Of a DNA stretch of 64,000 nucleotides, positions 20,612-29,766 are shown one piece after another. Source of the stretch: JAUWGC01 sp963753055. GTDB taxonomy: Bacteria; Bacteroidota; Bacteroidia; Bacteroidales; B18-G4. Below the pieces are notes generated by a model, which saw only the letters and a program-made list of their open reading frames with translations, was not told the origin of the DNA and ran no database searches. The stretch is taken from contig CAVWAP010000004.1 of the NCBI GenBank assembly GCA_963753055.1, forward strand, positions 930,001 through 994,000, given 5' to 3'. The position numbers and the translations under genes are program-made. Numbering within the stretch: the first letter of the stretch is position 1; every line of letters begins with the position of its first letter.

Positions 20612-22993
20612 TCATTTATACACTATCACCTTCCTGGAAATTACCTTCCCGCTTTCCAACAGCACCTGCACCATATAAACTCCTGCTTCCAGGTGTGAGG
20701 TGTTGATCTCTAACTTGTTATTCGAGACCTGTTGCTGAATCACAAGCTTACCGAGTTTGTTGAAGAGGTTTATTTCATGGATTTTAGCATTGGTAGTTAT
20801 TGTGAGGTTGTCCCTCGTTGGGTTGGGATAGATTCGGGTTGATTGTATGTCAATATCATTTATTCCCACAGTCACACTTACAACAGTATCAGCCGGGGAT
20901 GATTCACAATCTTCATAAAGAGTACTTACTCCAATTTTTTGCTGACCGGCAATAACAGGATTCCAGTAGTAGAATGTATCTTCCGTGAAATCAAGGTATT
21001 CGTTATCAACATAAATATTATACCCCTGTATATCACGAATAGCTTTTTCATTAGAAGGTGGCTCATAATCAGGAGCTTTCCAGGATAAAAGATATTCGCC
21101 TAGAGTGATTTCGGTGCAGTTCAAGTTAGTCGGTTCTGGACAATACCAGTACGCATAAATATTGTCTAAATACCAGCCTTGTATTTCTGAGGATTGCTGC
21201 CCAGCTGCTTCAAACTGAATTCTCAATATTTCATTGAAAGCTATATCTGTTATATCGTAATTTAATGTGATCCAATCAAAGCTGCCATTCAGATTGGATA
21301 TTGTATCGATAGTCACAGTATCTCCCTCAGTAATAATTTTTACATATAGATGCTCGTTTCCATTGTTTGATAAAGCCTCCAGTTTTAGGTCGAAGCCAAA
21401 CAGGACATTTCCATCAATATATCCACCTCCAGGAGTAGTTAAGATACACCAGGATGTTAAACTGGATGAGTAATCATTCAACAATAAATCTCCCTGAAAT
21501 TGTGCACATGGTTCTGGATTCCCAAATTGCCCGAGGACAGTCCAGTTATTATCATAATCCCATAGATTCACTTCAAAACCTCCTGAAGTCCAATATTCCT
21601 CGAAAGGGAGGATGAGAAATAACCAGATATCTATGTAGATCTCATTGAAATAAGACTCTCCGGTATCTCCTGCCATACCATAAGGTTCCATGTCATACAG
21701 CGCATGGACTTTATAATTGTGTTCATATTGATGGCAATTGTTTACCATATCGTAATAGGTAGTTGTATCCTCTCCCGTGTATGGGATGTAAACAAGATGT
21801 TCTTCATTCTCATAAAGGTTATACCCCAGCAGGTTGGGTGGTACCATCATTGGGGGTGGTGCCCCTAAAACACATAATTCCAAACCAAAAATACTTAAGT
21901 CCTGCAGGCATCCTCCAAGGGAAACAGTCCACCAGGTAAATACTCCTTCATGAGTATAAAGTCCTCCCGGGGAACCGTTCATATTCAGAATTTCATTTAC
22001 GTCTGTGTGATAAAGTTGCTCTCCTGTCAGAATATCTATGCATACAATATCAGCTCCTCCATAATCTGCTGTAAACCCCCAGAGGAATGGTCCGCCATCA
22101 GTGCAATCATCATAGGCGAGCCCTGTGAATACAGTCGAACTTCCAGGAAGGCTCATAATCAGGTTGCCGCTCAAATCAAATAAGGTGAGATCGGATGTCC
22201 AGGAAGATACCCAGAGTGCATCCCAGTGATCATCATAGGCTATCGCACGGATATTGGCCGGGGCGGTTATTGTTTCAATGAGGGTTTGGTTTGTAAAGTC
22301 CATCACATAGCAAATATTGCTGCCATCCCCACCATAAAACAGTTCGTTATTCGGATTAAAAGCCAAATCTTTTAAGTTGCTCACACCGGGGATGGAAAAT
22401 TGCTGCAGGTAGATGGCATCTTCATACATAAAGATCATGTTCCCACTTGATTGGGTCGTGTAGATATAGGTTCCATCTGTCTCAATCCCATGTTCAACCG
22501 GTGTCCCGCCTACGGGGAAGTGACTCTGGATACCCCAGCTGAAATTAAACGTCGTATCCGGTCTCAATGGAACTTCCCAGGTCAATGCTACTACATCATC
22601 CCATGTCTCTGCATCCAGGTTTTTGGGTATGGGAAGATAGCCGGAAGTAAATGTATCAGTGGCAGGTGCCGAAAAGGTATCTCCATACATGGCCCAAACG
22701 TCGATATAATACTCATTTCCGTATTCGAGAAAGTCAGGAATATCATAATAGGTGCAGTCTGTAAAATACCCCGACTGTCCAATAGTCATCAGGTACAAAT
22801 CCGGCAATGTATCCCCTGCCGGCTCATCCCAATAGGCAATACAAGCCAGGGTATCCACCCAGAGGTTTTGAGGGGGAGGAAATGAGTCCAGCCGGTTTGA
22901 AGGATTATGATAAAATGGAATAATTGGTGTACCTGATAGAAGGAAAAAGGAACCTACTATTAGGATAAGTGGGATCAGATTTTTGATTCTCAT
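20612..22993 (-). CDS. T9SS type A sorting domain protein (secreted), paralogue 1
   Basis: 793 residues. The N-terminal hydrophobic segment LIPLILIVGSFFLLSGT is a signal peptide or anchor. A middle region, residues about 150-400, has repeated aromatic/Asp-rich strands (FYGGDGSNICYVMDFTNQTL) suggestive of a beta-propeller. Then come fibronectin-like and jelly-roll-like stretches, and a C-terminal type IX sorting tail with IYPNPTRDNL and ending VISRKVIVYK. The protein is probably exported by T9SS and anchored or released. It is a clear paralogue of the gene at 23431-25857: the segment after the signal peptide (SNRLDSFPPPQNLWVDT) is identical. I chose ATG 22993; upstream in-frame codons come from word-repeat DNA. 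The -7 box of the paralogue (TATATTTG) is degraded here to TAATTATG near 23106, so expression may be lower. Confidence 0.88.
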   Translation of the reverse strand: MRIKNLIPLILIVGSFFLLSGTPIIPFYHNPSNRLDSFPPPQNLWVDTLACIAYWDEPAGDTLPDLYLMTIGQSGYFTDCTYYDIPDFLEYGNEYYIDVWAMYGDTFSAPATDTFTSGYLPIPKNLDAETWDDVVALTWEVPLRPDTTFNFSWGIQSHFPVGGTPVEHGIETDGTYIYTTQSSGNMIFMYEDAIYLQQFSIPGVSNLKDLAFNPNNELFYGGDGSNICYVMDFTNQTLIETITAPANIRAIAYDDHWDALWVSSWTSDLTLFDLSGNLIMSLPGSSTVFTGLAYDDCTDGGPFLWGFTADYGGADIVCIDILTGEQLYHTDVNEILNMNGSPGGLYTHEGVFTWWTVSLGGCLQDLSIFGLELCVLGAPPPMMVPPNLLGYNLYENEEHLVYIPYTGEDTTTYYDMVNNCHQYEHNYKVHALYDMEPYGMAGDTGESYFNEIYIDIWLFLILPFEEYWTSGGFEVNLWDYDNNWTVLGQFGNPEPCAQFQGDLLLNDYSSSLTSWCILTTPGGGYIDGNVLFGFDLKLEALSNNGNEHLYVKIITEGDTVTIDTISNLNGSFDWITLNYDITDIAFNEILRIQFEAAGQQSSEIQGWYLDNIYAYWYCPEPTNLNCTEITLGEYLLSWKAPDYEPPSNEKAIRDIQGYNIYVDNEYLDFTEDTFYYWNPVIAGQQKIGVSTLYEDCESSPADTVVSVTVGINDIDIQSTRIYPNPTRDNLTITTNAKIHEINLFNKLGKLVIQQQVSNNKLEINTSHLEAGVYMVQVLLESGKVISRKVIVYK

Positions 22994-23180
22994 TTTATAT
23001 GATTTATCATGTTCAATGGACCATGTTCCACGTTCCATACTCCAAAGCGACATGCTCAATGTTCAAGGTTTAATCTGTTCACCGTTCACTCCTATAAATA
23101 TATGACATAATTAGATGTAATAAGGTTGCAGGATGTTAATAAGTTCGATTGGATTATTCTATTAAATCATCAAATAATAT

Positions 23181-23345
23181 TCGACCCCTCCGGGGTCGTG
23201 ATGGTATTCTCCGAATACCTTAGTCTATTGATATGTGATCCGCTCCGCGGATCAAGAAGACTCTACTACAGTCCTGATGCCGGAGGCATCACATATCTAT
23301 AAATTATGTAGAAAAAATCCATATCACGACCCCGGAGGGGTCGCA
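23181..23345. repeat. Palindrome cluster between the two T9SS paralogues
   Basis: Contains CGACCCCTCCGGGGTCG, GATCCGCTCCGCGGATC, TGATGCCGGAGGCATCA and CGACCCCGGAGGGGTCG. These are the same hairpin types as in the flanking direct repeats, here in inverted order. No coding frame is supported in 22994-23430. Confidence 0.88.
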
Positions 23346-23350
23346 TAGAA

Positions 23351-23410
23351 ATATGATATCTGAAATATGATATCTGAAATCTGATATCTGAGGTATGATA
23401 TCTGATTTCT
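23351..23410. repeat. TGATATCTGA word repeat
   Basis: Five to six 9-mers (TGATATCTG, TGAAATATGATATCTG). It matches the run at 20548-20595 in both sequence and position relative to the downstream end of the T9SS gene. Confidence 0.85.
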
Positions 23411-23430
23411 GTTTATCATTTATCCGTTTA

Positions 23431-25857
23431 TCATTTATACACTATCACCTTCCTGGAAATTACCTCTCCGCTCTCTAACAGCACCTGCACCATATAAACT
23501 CCTGGCATTAAATGGGATGTGTTGAGTTGGATGTTGTTGGATGAGAATTGTTGGTGGAGAGCAAGTTTGCCGATTTTGTCATAAATAGTTATTGCAAAAA
23601 TCGATTTATCACTGTTGAAAAAAAGTATGTCTTTTGCTGGATTTGGGTAAATAGCAAGGCTGCCAGAGAGATCGTAATCTTCTATGCCAATTGGTCCAAT
23701 AATGATATTCTCTATTGCTTCACAATCTTCATATACTGCGATGATATCATAGGAATACGGAGGATTCCAACTACCGTATGGAATATAATCAACATAGAAT
23801 GTATCAACAGTAAAACCAAGGTATGTTCCTTCTCTTTCAATTCTGTAGCCTTGTATCTCTCGATCTGATATGCAATTATAAGGCGAGTTCCAAAAAAAGT
23901 TTATCTCAATATCATTTCCTGCTGAGGAATTTAACCAAAGATCTTCTATGGGCATACACATCAAGTAGATTTCAATATTGTCAACATACCAGGAATTGAT
24001 ATCTGTTGAATTTATGCCTTCTGCAACAAACCTTAAGCGCAACATTTGCCCGAAAGACCACTGTGTGATATCGAAAATATCATGTGTCCAGTCAAAGCTG
24101 CCAAGTGAATTATCATATGATGCAATCACATACCAGCCATTTTCATTACCTATCTCAATATTAATTGATTCGTTGCCTGTCATGCTATTGTCATCCAGTT
24201 TTACATCATATTCCAGCCAAATGCATCCATCTATGTATGGTGTCCCGGGCCCTACACCGTGTATTAATGTGCTTGTTAGCTCGGAAGAATAATTATTTGT
24301 CATCAGGTCGCCCTGAAACCGGGCACATGGCTCCGGATTGCCTATCTGGCTGATTACCTCCCAGTTATCATCATTCTCCCAGTTATTCGCTGCAAATGAA
24401 CCACTTAACCAGTCCTCTTCAAATGGGAAGACCGAATACATCTGGAAATAGATATAAGCAGGCCCCTCCGGATAGGATTCACCTGTATCAGAGGGCATAC
24501 CATATGGTTCCATGTCATACATGGCTGTTACTTCATATTCCATATAACTGCTGAAGGGGTAGCTGTTTGTATCATAGTACACAGTAGTGTCTTCGCCAGT
24601 AAACGGGATATAATCCAGGCTGTCATTATCAACGTATAGGGTGTAACCTAATAAGTTAGGTGGTACCATTGGAGGGGTAATACCGTTCCAATTAAAAATC
24701 TCCAGACCAAATATCCTGTCGTTTTGTAAAATGCCTCCCAGCGTGGTTGAAGCAGGAACAAATACACCTCTTGCAACATAAAGTCCTCCGGGAGGTCCCG
24801 AGCCCCCGATACGGGGGTATACACTCATGTGGCCGACAATATTACCAGGGTAAACAGTAATCTTAACAAGATCTGCTCCTCCATAGTGATCCGTAAATCC
24901 CCACAAGAAGGGCCCACCATCACTATCAATATCATACGCAAGTCCAGTTAAATTCATCGATGGATTTGGAATTGAATTGATCAAATTGCCTGAAAGGTCA
25001 AATAGCATTATATCAGTAGACCAGCTGCAGGCCCAAAGCCCTTCTTCCTCAACTTCATCCCAGGCAATAGCCTGTATTTCAACCGGAGCTATGAATGTCC
25101 TGAGGAGGGTAGCCGATGTAAAATCCATCTCGTAGCATGTATGGCTTCCATCACCACCATAAAACAGCCCATTATCATCATTGTATGCAAGGTCCCTTAG
25201 ATTGCTAACTCCATTTATTGAGAAAGAATCGATTAAGATCTCATCATCGATATCATATCGAAAAATAAGATTTCCGTTTGATTGCGTGGTGTAGATGTAA
25301 CCACCATCTGTTTCAACTCCATACTCATTGGGGGTACCAGTGCAGGGAAAATTAGAGTGGACCCAGTATGGCCAGGCTCCACTGGGTGTTGTATCAGGCC
25401 TGTAGGGTATTTGCCAGTATAATTCGATTGAGTCATTCAGTGCAATCCCTTCAAGGTTTTCCGGGATGGGCAGATACCCGGAAGTAAAAGTATCAATTGC
25501 AGGTTGAGAGACAGAATCTCCATAAACGGCACGTACTGCGATAACATTCTCAGTACCGTACTCAAGAAAAACGGGTAGTTCATAATAAGTGCAATCTGTT
25601 GTAGCAAGAGGCTGAAATAAATCCCATGTCAGATAGTAATGGTCGGGAGAAGTGGTTCCACCTGCCGGCTCATCCCAATAGGCTATACATGCCAGGGTAT
25701 CCACCCAGAGGTTTTGAGGGGGAGGAAATGAGTCCAGCCGGTTTGAAGGATTATGAATTAAAGGAATAATCTGTGTGCCCGATAAAAGGACAAGCGAACC
25801 TAATACCAAGGCAATGAGGATCAGGTTTTTTTGGCGTAAAATAAAATCATTTTCCAT
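23431..25857 (-). CDS. T9SS type A sorting domain protein (secreted), paralogue 2
   Basis: 808 residues, same layout as paralogue 1: hydrophobic N terminus (LILIALVLGSLVLLSGT), the shared SNRLDSFPPPQNLWVDT block, propeller-like middle, carbohydrate-binding-like segments (WYVDNIEIYLM), and a type IX tail with IYPNPAKDIL ending VISRKVIVYK. ATG at 25857 is chosen because it directly precedes the signal peptide; the longer frame to 25899 passes through repeat-derived bases. A minus-strand TATATTTG at 25959-25966 is a good -7 box. The tails of the two proteins are nearly identical while the middles differ, as expected after tandem duplication with divergence of the exposed part. No enzymatic motif is recognised. 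Confidence 0.88.
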   Translation of the reverse strand: MENDFILRQKNLILIALVLGSLVLLSGTQIIPLIHNPSNRLDSFPPPQNLWVDTLACIAYWDEPAGGTTSPDHYYLTWDLFQPLATTDCTYYELPVFLEYGTENVIAVRAVYGDSVSQPAIDTFTSGYLPIPENLEGIALNDSIELYWQIPYRPDTTPSGAWPYWVHSNFPCTGTPNEYGVETDGGYIYTTQSNGNLIFRYDIDDEILIDSFSINGVSNLRDLAYNDDNGLFYGGDGSHTCYEMDFTSATLLRTFIAPVEIQAIAWDEVEEEGLWACSWSTDIMLFDLSGNLINSIPNPSMNLTGLAYDIDSDGGPFLWGFTDHYGGADLVKITVYPGNIVGHMSVYPRIGGSGPPGGLYVARGVFVPASTTLGGILQNDRIFGLEIFNWNGITPPMVPPNLLGYTLYVDNDSLDYIPFTGEDTTVYYDTNSYPFSSYMEYEVTAMYDMEPYGMPSDTGESYPEGPAYIYFQMYSVFPFEEDWLSGSFAANNWENDDNWEVISQIGNPEPCARFQGDLMTNNYSSELTSTLIHGVGPGTPYIDGCIWLEYDVKLDDNSMTGNESINIEIGNENGWYVIASYDNSLGSFDWTHDIFDITQWSFGQMLRLRFVAEGINSTDINSWYVDNIEIYLMCMPIEDLWLNSSAGNDIEINFFWNSPYNCISDREIQGYRIEREGTYLGFTVDTFYVDYIPYGSWNPPYSYDIIAVYEDCEAIENIIIGPIGIEDYDLSGSLAIYPNPAKDILFFNSDKSIFAITIYDKIGKLALHQQFSSNNIQLNTSHLMPGVYMVQVLLESGEVISRKVIVYK

Positions 25858-25958
25858 GTTCAAAGGACCATGTTCCATGTACCAGAGTGGCATGTTCAAG
25901 GTTCAAAGTTCATATTGTCTCCGTTCACACCTCACTCTTCACCAGTATAAATATATGA

Positions 25959-25966
25959 CAAATATA
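25959..25966 (-). promoter_or_regulatory. -7 box TATATTTG for T9SS paralogue 2
   Basis: TATATTTG fits TAnnTTTG and lies about 100 bases before the ATG at 25857. The surrounding sequence is conserved upstream of paralogue 1, where the box has mutated. Confidence 0.5.
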
Positions 25967-26017
25967 GATGCGAAATCGTTGCAGGATGTTGATAATTTTA
26001 AATTCCTGAGAACTAAT

Positions 26018-26362
26018 AATTGACCAATTCACCTCTGTCTTCACAGGGGCAGGCAAATCTGCATCAATTGACCCTGCCTACCGGCAGGCAGGCAGATAAA
26101 TTCCAATTCTATGATTACTCAAATTTCATGGTGTAAAAAGCCCGATAACGTATGACTGGTGGGGATTTTGAGAGGTTTTTAACCATAGGATGGCATCCTA
26201 TGGAATCAAAACCCCGGAAACTCGCTCAGGACAAAGCTTATCGAAGCAATTCGACCCCTCCGGGGTCGTGGTTTGTTTTTTCATCTATGTTCTTTATACA
26301 TATATGATGCCTCCGGCATCAGGAATGCATGGAAAGCTTCTTGATCCGCGGAGCGAATCACA
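26018..26362. repeat. Right copy of about 330-bp direct repeat with palindromes
   Basis: Near-identical to 20224-20546 in the same orientation. It differs by an insertion of about 23 bases near 26042 (CTTCACAGGGGCAGGC) and a few substitutions, some of them inside palindromes. A further half palindrome, CGACCCCGGAGGGG, follows at 26396-26409. The remaining DNA to 26700 has hairpins (GAGGCGC / GCGCCTC; GGGAAATTTCCC; CCCGGTGATCCCGGG) and no supported gene. Confidence 0.92.
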
Positions 26363-26725
26363 TATTTATAAAAAAGGAGACATAGCAAAACCCCACGACC
26401 CCGGAGGGGTAAAAAAAAGAGAGGCGCAGTGTGTGGCGCCTCTCAGTCTTGCATTAGCGACAATAGTAGATGAAAACTCCATCATCGAAACATCGAAACA
26501 GAGTGTCTTAAAAAAGCCTAATAATAGTGTGATTCGCAGAGAATCATATGTAAACCTGGTTCGTTAAAAACGGATTCACTTTTCTGGGGATCTTTTACAA
26601 GACTGAGTTTAAGGGAAATTTCCCGGTGATCCCGGGAAGAAAGGATCAAAAAGTCATAAGATATCATCAATACGTAAAATTCAACCCGATGTTACATTAG
26701 ATTGATAAAATTCCTTGGAAAATGT

Positions 26726-26733
26726 TAATTTTG
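26726..26733 (+). promoter_or_regulatory. -7 box TAATTTTG for ffh
   Basis: TAATTTTG lies 23 bases before the ffh ATG and fits TAnnTTTG. It implies a very short leader and separates ffh from the structured DNA upstream. Confidence 0.5.
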
Positions 26734-26755
26734 TGGCCACTAAATATTCAGAACT

Positions 26756-28087
26756 ATGTTTGAAGGATTAAGCGACAGACTGGAACGCTCATTTAAGCTG
26801 CTGAAAGGACAGGGCCACATCACCGAAATAAATGTGGCCGAAACCATTAAAGAGATACGCCGCGCCCTGATAGATGCGGATGTCAGTTATAAGATTGCCA
26901 AGCAGTTTACCGAAGAGGTGAAGGAGCAAGCACTGGGGGAAAATGTACTTACATCAGTCTCTCCCGGCCAGCTCATGACCAAGATCGTGCGCGATAAGAT
27001 GGCCGTGCTCATGGGTGGTGAGATGGAGGAGATCAACCTGAAAGGCTCACCTGCCATCATCCTTGTTGCAGGACTACAGGGTTCAGGAAAGACAACTTTC
27101 TCTGCTAAGCTGGCGAATTATTTAAAAACCAAGAAAGGCAAGAAACCTATGCTGGTGGCAGGCGATGTGTACCGTCCCGCTGCCATCGAACAGCTTAAGG
27201 TGCTGGGCGAACAGATCGGTGTTGAGGTATATACCGAAGATGATAACAAAGACCCTGTGAAGATTGCTAAAAGATCGGTCACGTATGCAAAGGATAAAGG
27301 ATATAACGTGGTCATCGTGGATACCGCCGGCCGCCTGGCCATCGATGAAGAGATGATGAAGGAGATCACAGCGATCAAAGCCACCATCAACCCGCAGGAA
27401 ACCTTGTTCGTGGTCGACTCCATGACAGGCCAGGATGCTGTCAATACTGCCAAGGCTTTTAATGATCAGCTTGATTATGAGGGTGTTGTGCTGACAAAGC
27501 TGGATGGTGATACCCGCGGTGGTGCAGCGCTGACGATCAAATCAGTGGTCAATAAACCTATCAAGTTCGTCGGTATCGGCGAAAAGATGGAGGCCATTGA
27601 TGTTTTCTATCCCGATCGTATGTCGGACAGGATCCTGGGTATGGGTGATGTCGTTTCACTGGTGGAGAAGGCACAGGAACAATTTGATGTTGAGGAAGCC
27701 AGGAAACTGCAGCGCAAGATCGCCAAGGACCAGTTTAACTTCAACGACTTCCTCCAGCAGATCAAGCAGATCAAGAAGATGGGTAACGTTAAGGACCTGG
27801 TGGGTATGATACCCGGCATGGGCAAGGCATTGAAGAATACAGAGATCGACGATGACGCATTCAAGAATATTGAAGCAATCATCTATTCCATGACCCCCTA
27901 CGAAAGAGAGAACCCAAAGATGCTTAACGGAAGCCGCCGAAAGCGCATAGCCATGGGCAGTGGCACCGACGTGCAGGAGGTCAACCAGCTCATCAAGCAA
28001 TTCAGCGAAACCAGCAAAATGATGAGGATGATGACCAAGGGAGGCGCAAAGAACATGATGCATCAAATGAAAAATATGCGTAAGTAG
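26756..28087 (+). CDS. ffh: Signal recognition particle protein Ffh
   Basis: GTPase that binds signal sequences on nascent chains and, with 4.5S RNA and FtsY, delivers ribosomes to the membrane. 443 residues, normal length. N domain 1-85; G domain with GLQGSGKTTF near 108, DTAGR near 195 and TKLDGD near 250; C-terminal methionine-rich M domain (MIPGMGK near 355, then MMRMMTKGGAKNMMHQMKNM). Monocistronic with its own -7 box at 26726. Confidence 0.98.
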   Translation: MFEGLSDRLERSFKLLKGQGHITEINVAETIKEIRRALIDADVSYKIAKQFTEEVKEQALGENVLTSVSPGQLMTKIVRDKMAVLMGGEMEEINLKGSPAIILVAGLQGSGKTTFSAKLANYLKTKKGKKPMLVAGDVYRPAAIEQLKVLGEQIGVEVYTEDDNKDPVKIAKRSVTYAKDKGYNVVIVDTAGRLAIDEEMMKEITAIKATINPQETLFVVDSMTGQDAVNTAKAFNDQLDYEGVVLTKLDGDTRGGAALTIKSVVNKPIKFVGIGEKMEAIDVFYPDRMSDRILGMGDVVSLVEKAQEQFDVEEARKLQRKIAKDQFNFNDFLQQIKQIKKMGNVKDLVGMIPGMGKALKNTEIDDDAFKNIEAIIYSMTPYERENPKMLNGSRRKRIAMGSGTDVQEVNQLIKQFSETSKMMRMMTKGGAKNMMHQMKNMRK

Positions 28088-28097
28088 CTTTATCTTT

Positions 28098-28182
28098 TAC
28101 CCTCCCCCCATCCCCCTCCCTCGAGAGGGAGGGGGAGCATACGCAGCATACGATAGCATTAAAAGGAACCTGGGGGTGGGTA
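28098..28182. repeat. GC-rich palindromic element, copy 1 of 3
   Basis: TACCCTCCCCCC ... CCCTCCCTCGAGAGGGAGGG ... GCATACGCAGCATACG ... CCTGGGGGTGGGTA. An 18-20 bp palindrome is flanked by outer complementary ends (TACCC / GGGTA), about 85 bp in all. Similar elements lie at 38534-38619 (inverted) and 42499-42585 (same orientation). Confidence 0.88.
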
Positions 28183-28231
28183 CGAGAAACGAAAAGAACA
28201 ATTCAAATATAGTTGCAGATAATATAAAGCA

Positions 28232-29119
28232 ATGGAATTAATCGACGGAAAAAAGGTAGCGGCTGAAATCAAAATAGAGCTTAAGAAGGAAGTCGCTCAG
28301 ATGGTTGACAACGACATCCCTTCGCCGCACCTGGCTGCTGTCCTGGTTGGGGAAGACCCGGCCAGCCAGACCTATGTGAATAGTAAAGAGAAGGACTGCA
28401 AGGAGATTGGTTTTATCTCATCTATCTATAAGCACAGCGAAAAAATTACCGAAAAGGAACTGTTTGAGGTTATCGACTTTATTAACAATGACCCGGAGGT
28501 TGATGGCTTGATCGTTCAGCTGCCCCTGCCAAAGCATATTTCTGAATCAAAAGTGATACAGCGGATCAACCCTGCAAAGGATGTTGATGGCTTCCACCCG
28601 CTTAATGTGGGCAAGATGGTTAAAGGATTGCCAACATACCTGCCAGCTACACCTTATGGTATCATCCAGTTGATTGATCATTATGGTATTGAAACTGAGG
28701 GCAAAAACTGTGTTGTCCTGGGCCGCAGCGACATCGTCGGTACGCCTATGAGCATCCTGCTGTCAAGAAAAGCCAGTCCTGGCAACTGCACCGTGACTAT
28801 CTGTCATAGCCGGACCAAAAATCTTGATGAGATAGCCGCGGAAGCCGACATCTTGATTGCTGCTATTGGCAGCCCGGGCTTCGTTACCGCTGATATGGTC
28901 AAAAATGGTGCTGTCGTAATCGATGTGGGCATCCACCGTGTGCCAGCCGCAGAAAGGCCATCAGGATACAAGCTGGTTGGTGATGTACAGTTTGATGAGG
29001 TGTCAAAGAAATGCTCCTACATCACGCCTGTACCAGGTGGGGTAGGGCCGATGACAAGGATTGGTTTGTTACAGAATACCTTTAAAGCAGCGAAGAAAGA
29101 GATCTATTCCAACTCATAA
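28232..29119 (+). CDS. folD: Methylenetetrahydrofolate dehydrogenase / cyclohydrolase
   Basis: Bifunctional enzyme linking 5,10-methylene-THF, 5,10-methenyl-THF and 10-formyl-THF. 295 residues. Substrate-site segment YVNSKEKDCKEIGF near 50 with the catalytic Lys, VQLPLPKHI near 95, NADP-binding GRSDIVGTPMSILL near 170, and PVPGGVGPMT near 270 are all intact. queE follows after 5 bases and probably shares the transcript. Confidence 0.98.
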   Translation: MELIDGKKVAAEIKIELKKEVAQMVDNDIPSPHLAAVLVGEDPASQTYVNSKEKDCKEIGFISSIYKHSEKITEKELFEVIDFINNDPEVDGLIVQLPLPKHISESKVIQRINPAKDVDGFHPLNVGKMVKGLPTYLPATPYGIIQLIDHYGIETEGKNCVVLGRSDIVGTPMSILLSRKASPGNCTVTICHSRTKNLDEIAAEADILIAAIGSPGFVTADMVKNGAVVIDVGIHRVPAAERPSGYKLVGDVQFDEVSKKCSYITPVPGGVGPMTRIGLLQNTFKAAKKEIYSNS

Positions 29120-29124
29120 TCAAT

Positions 29125-29757
29125 TTGGAAAATAAGGAACAAGTATTACTCGATAGTGGAAAAGCCCTTCCGGTGATGGAAGAGTTTTACAGTATCCAGG
29201 GTGAAGGCTATCAGACAGGCAAAGCTGCTTATTTTATAAGGATAGGTGGCTGTGATGTTGGGTGCCGCTGGTGCGATGTGAAAGAATCCTGGGATGCTGA
29301 TCTGCATCCGCTGGTAATGGTTGATGAGATCGTTGAAAGGGCCATCCATTACCCTGCCAAGGCTGTGGTGATGACAGGTGGAGAACCCACGCTTTACAAC
29401 CTGGGAAAATTATGTAAAGGACTGAAAGATAATGGAATCAGGATCTTTCTTGAGACTGCGGGAGCCTACCCTTTAACAGGTAAGTTTGATTGGATATGCC
29501 TGTCACCCAAAAGGAATAGTCCGCCGGAAGCATCAGTGCTGAAGGTTGCCAATGAACTGAAAGTTATCATTGAAAAGGAAGAAGACTTTGTCTGGGCTGA
29601 GGAACATGCTGCCAAAGTGAATGCTGCCTGCGAACTATTTCTGCAGCCGGAATGGAGCCGGCACAAGGAAATGATACCACGGATCGTTGATTATGTGATG
29701 GAAAACCCCAGATGGCAGGTGTCATTGCAAAGCCATAAGTACATGAAGATTCCTTAA
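29125..29757 (+). CDS. queE: 7-carboxy-7-deazaguanine synthase (radical SAM)
   Basis: Makes the 7-deazaguanine core for queuosine and related bases from 6-carboxytetrahydropterin. 210 residues. EEFYSIQGEGYQTGKAAYF opens the domain; the iron-sulfur motif CDVGCRWC (C-x3-C-x2-C) is near residue 48; TGGEPTLY follows near 90. The start appears to be TTG at 29125, five bases after folD; the alternative ATG at 29176 would cut into LPVMEEFYSIQGEG, conserved in the family. Other queuosine genes are not in this window. Confidence 0.93.
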   Translation: MENKEQVLLDSGKALPVMEEFYSIQGEGYQTGKAAYFIRIGGCDVGCRWCDVKESWDADLHPLVMVDEIVERAIHYPAKAVVMTGGEPTLYNLGKLCKGLKDNGIRIFLETAGAYPLTGKFDWICLSPKRNSPPEASVLKVANELKVIIEKEEDFVWAEEHAAKVNAACELFLQPEWSRHKEMIPRIVDYVMENPRWQVSLQSHKYMKIP

Positions 29758-29766
29758 ATTCGCCTT

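Noticed and set aside
20612..25857. Start codons of the two T9SS genes further upstream (23059 and 25899)
   Set aside because: The extra residues come from GTTCAATG/GTTCCATG word repeats and would push the signal peptide inside the protein.
26190..26567. Open frame of 125 codons across the right direct repeat
   Set aside because: It and its counterpart at 20374 follow palindromic repeat DNA; sequence similarity is due to the repeat, and the frame breaks off differently in each copy.
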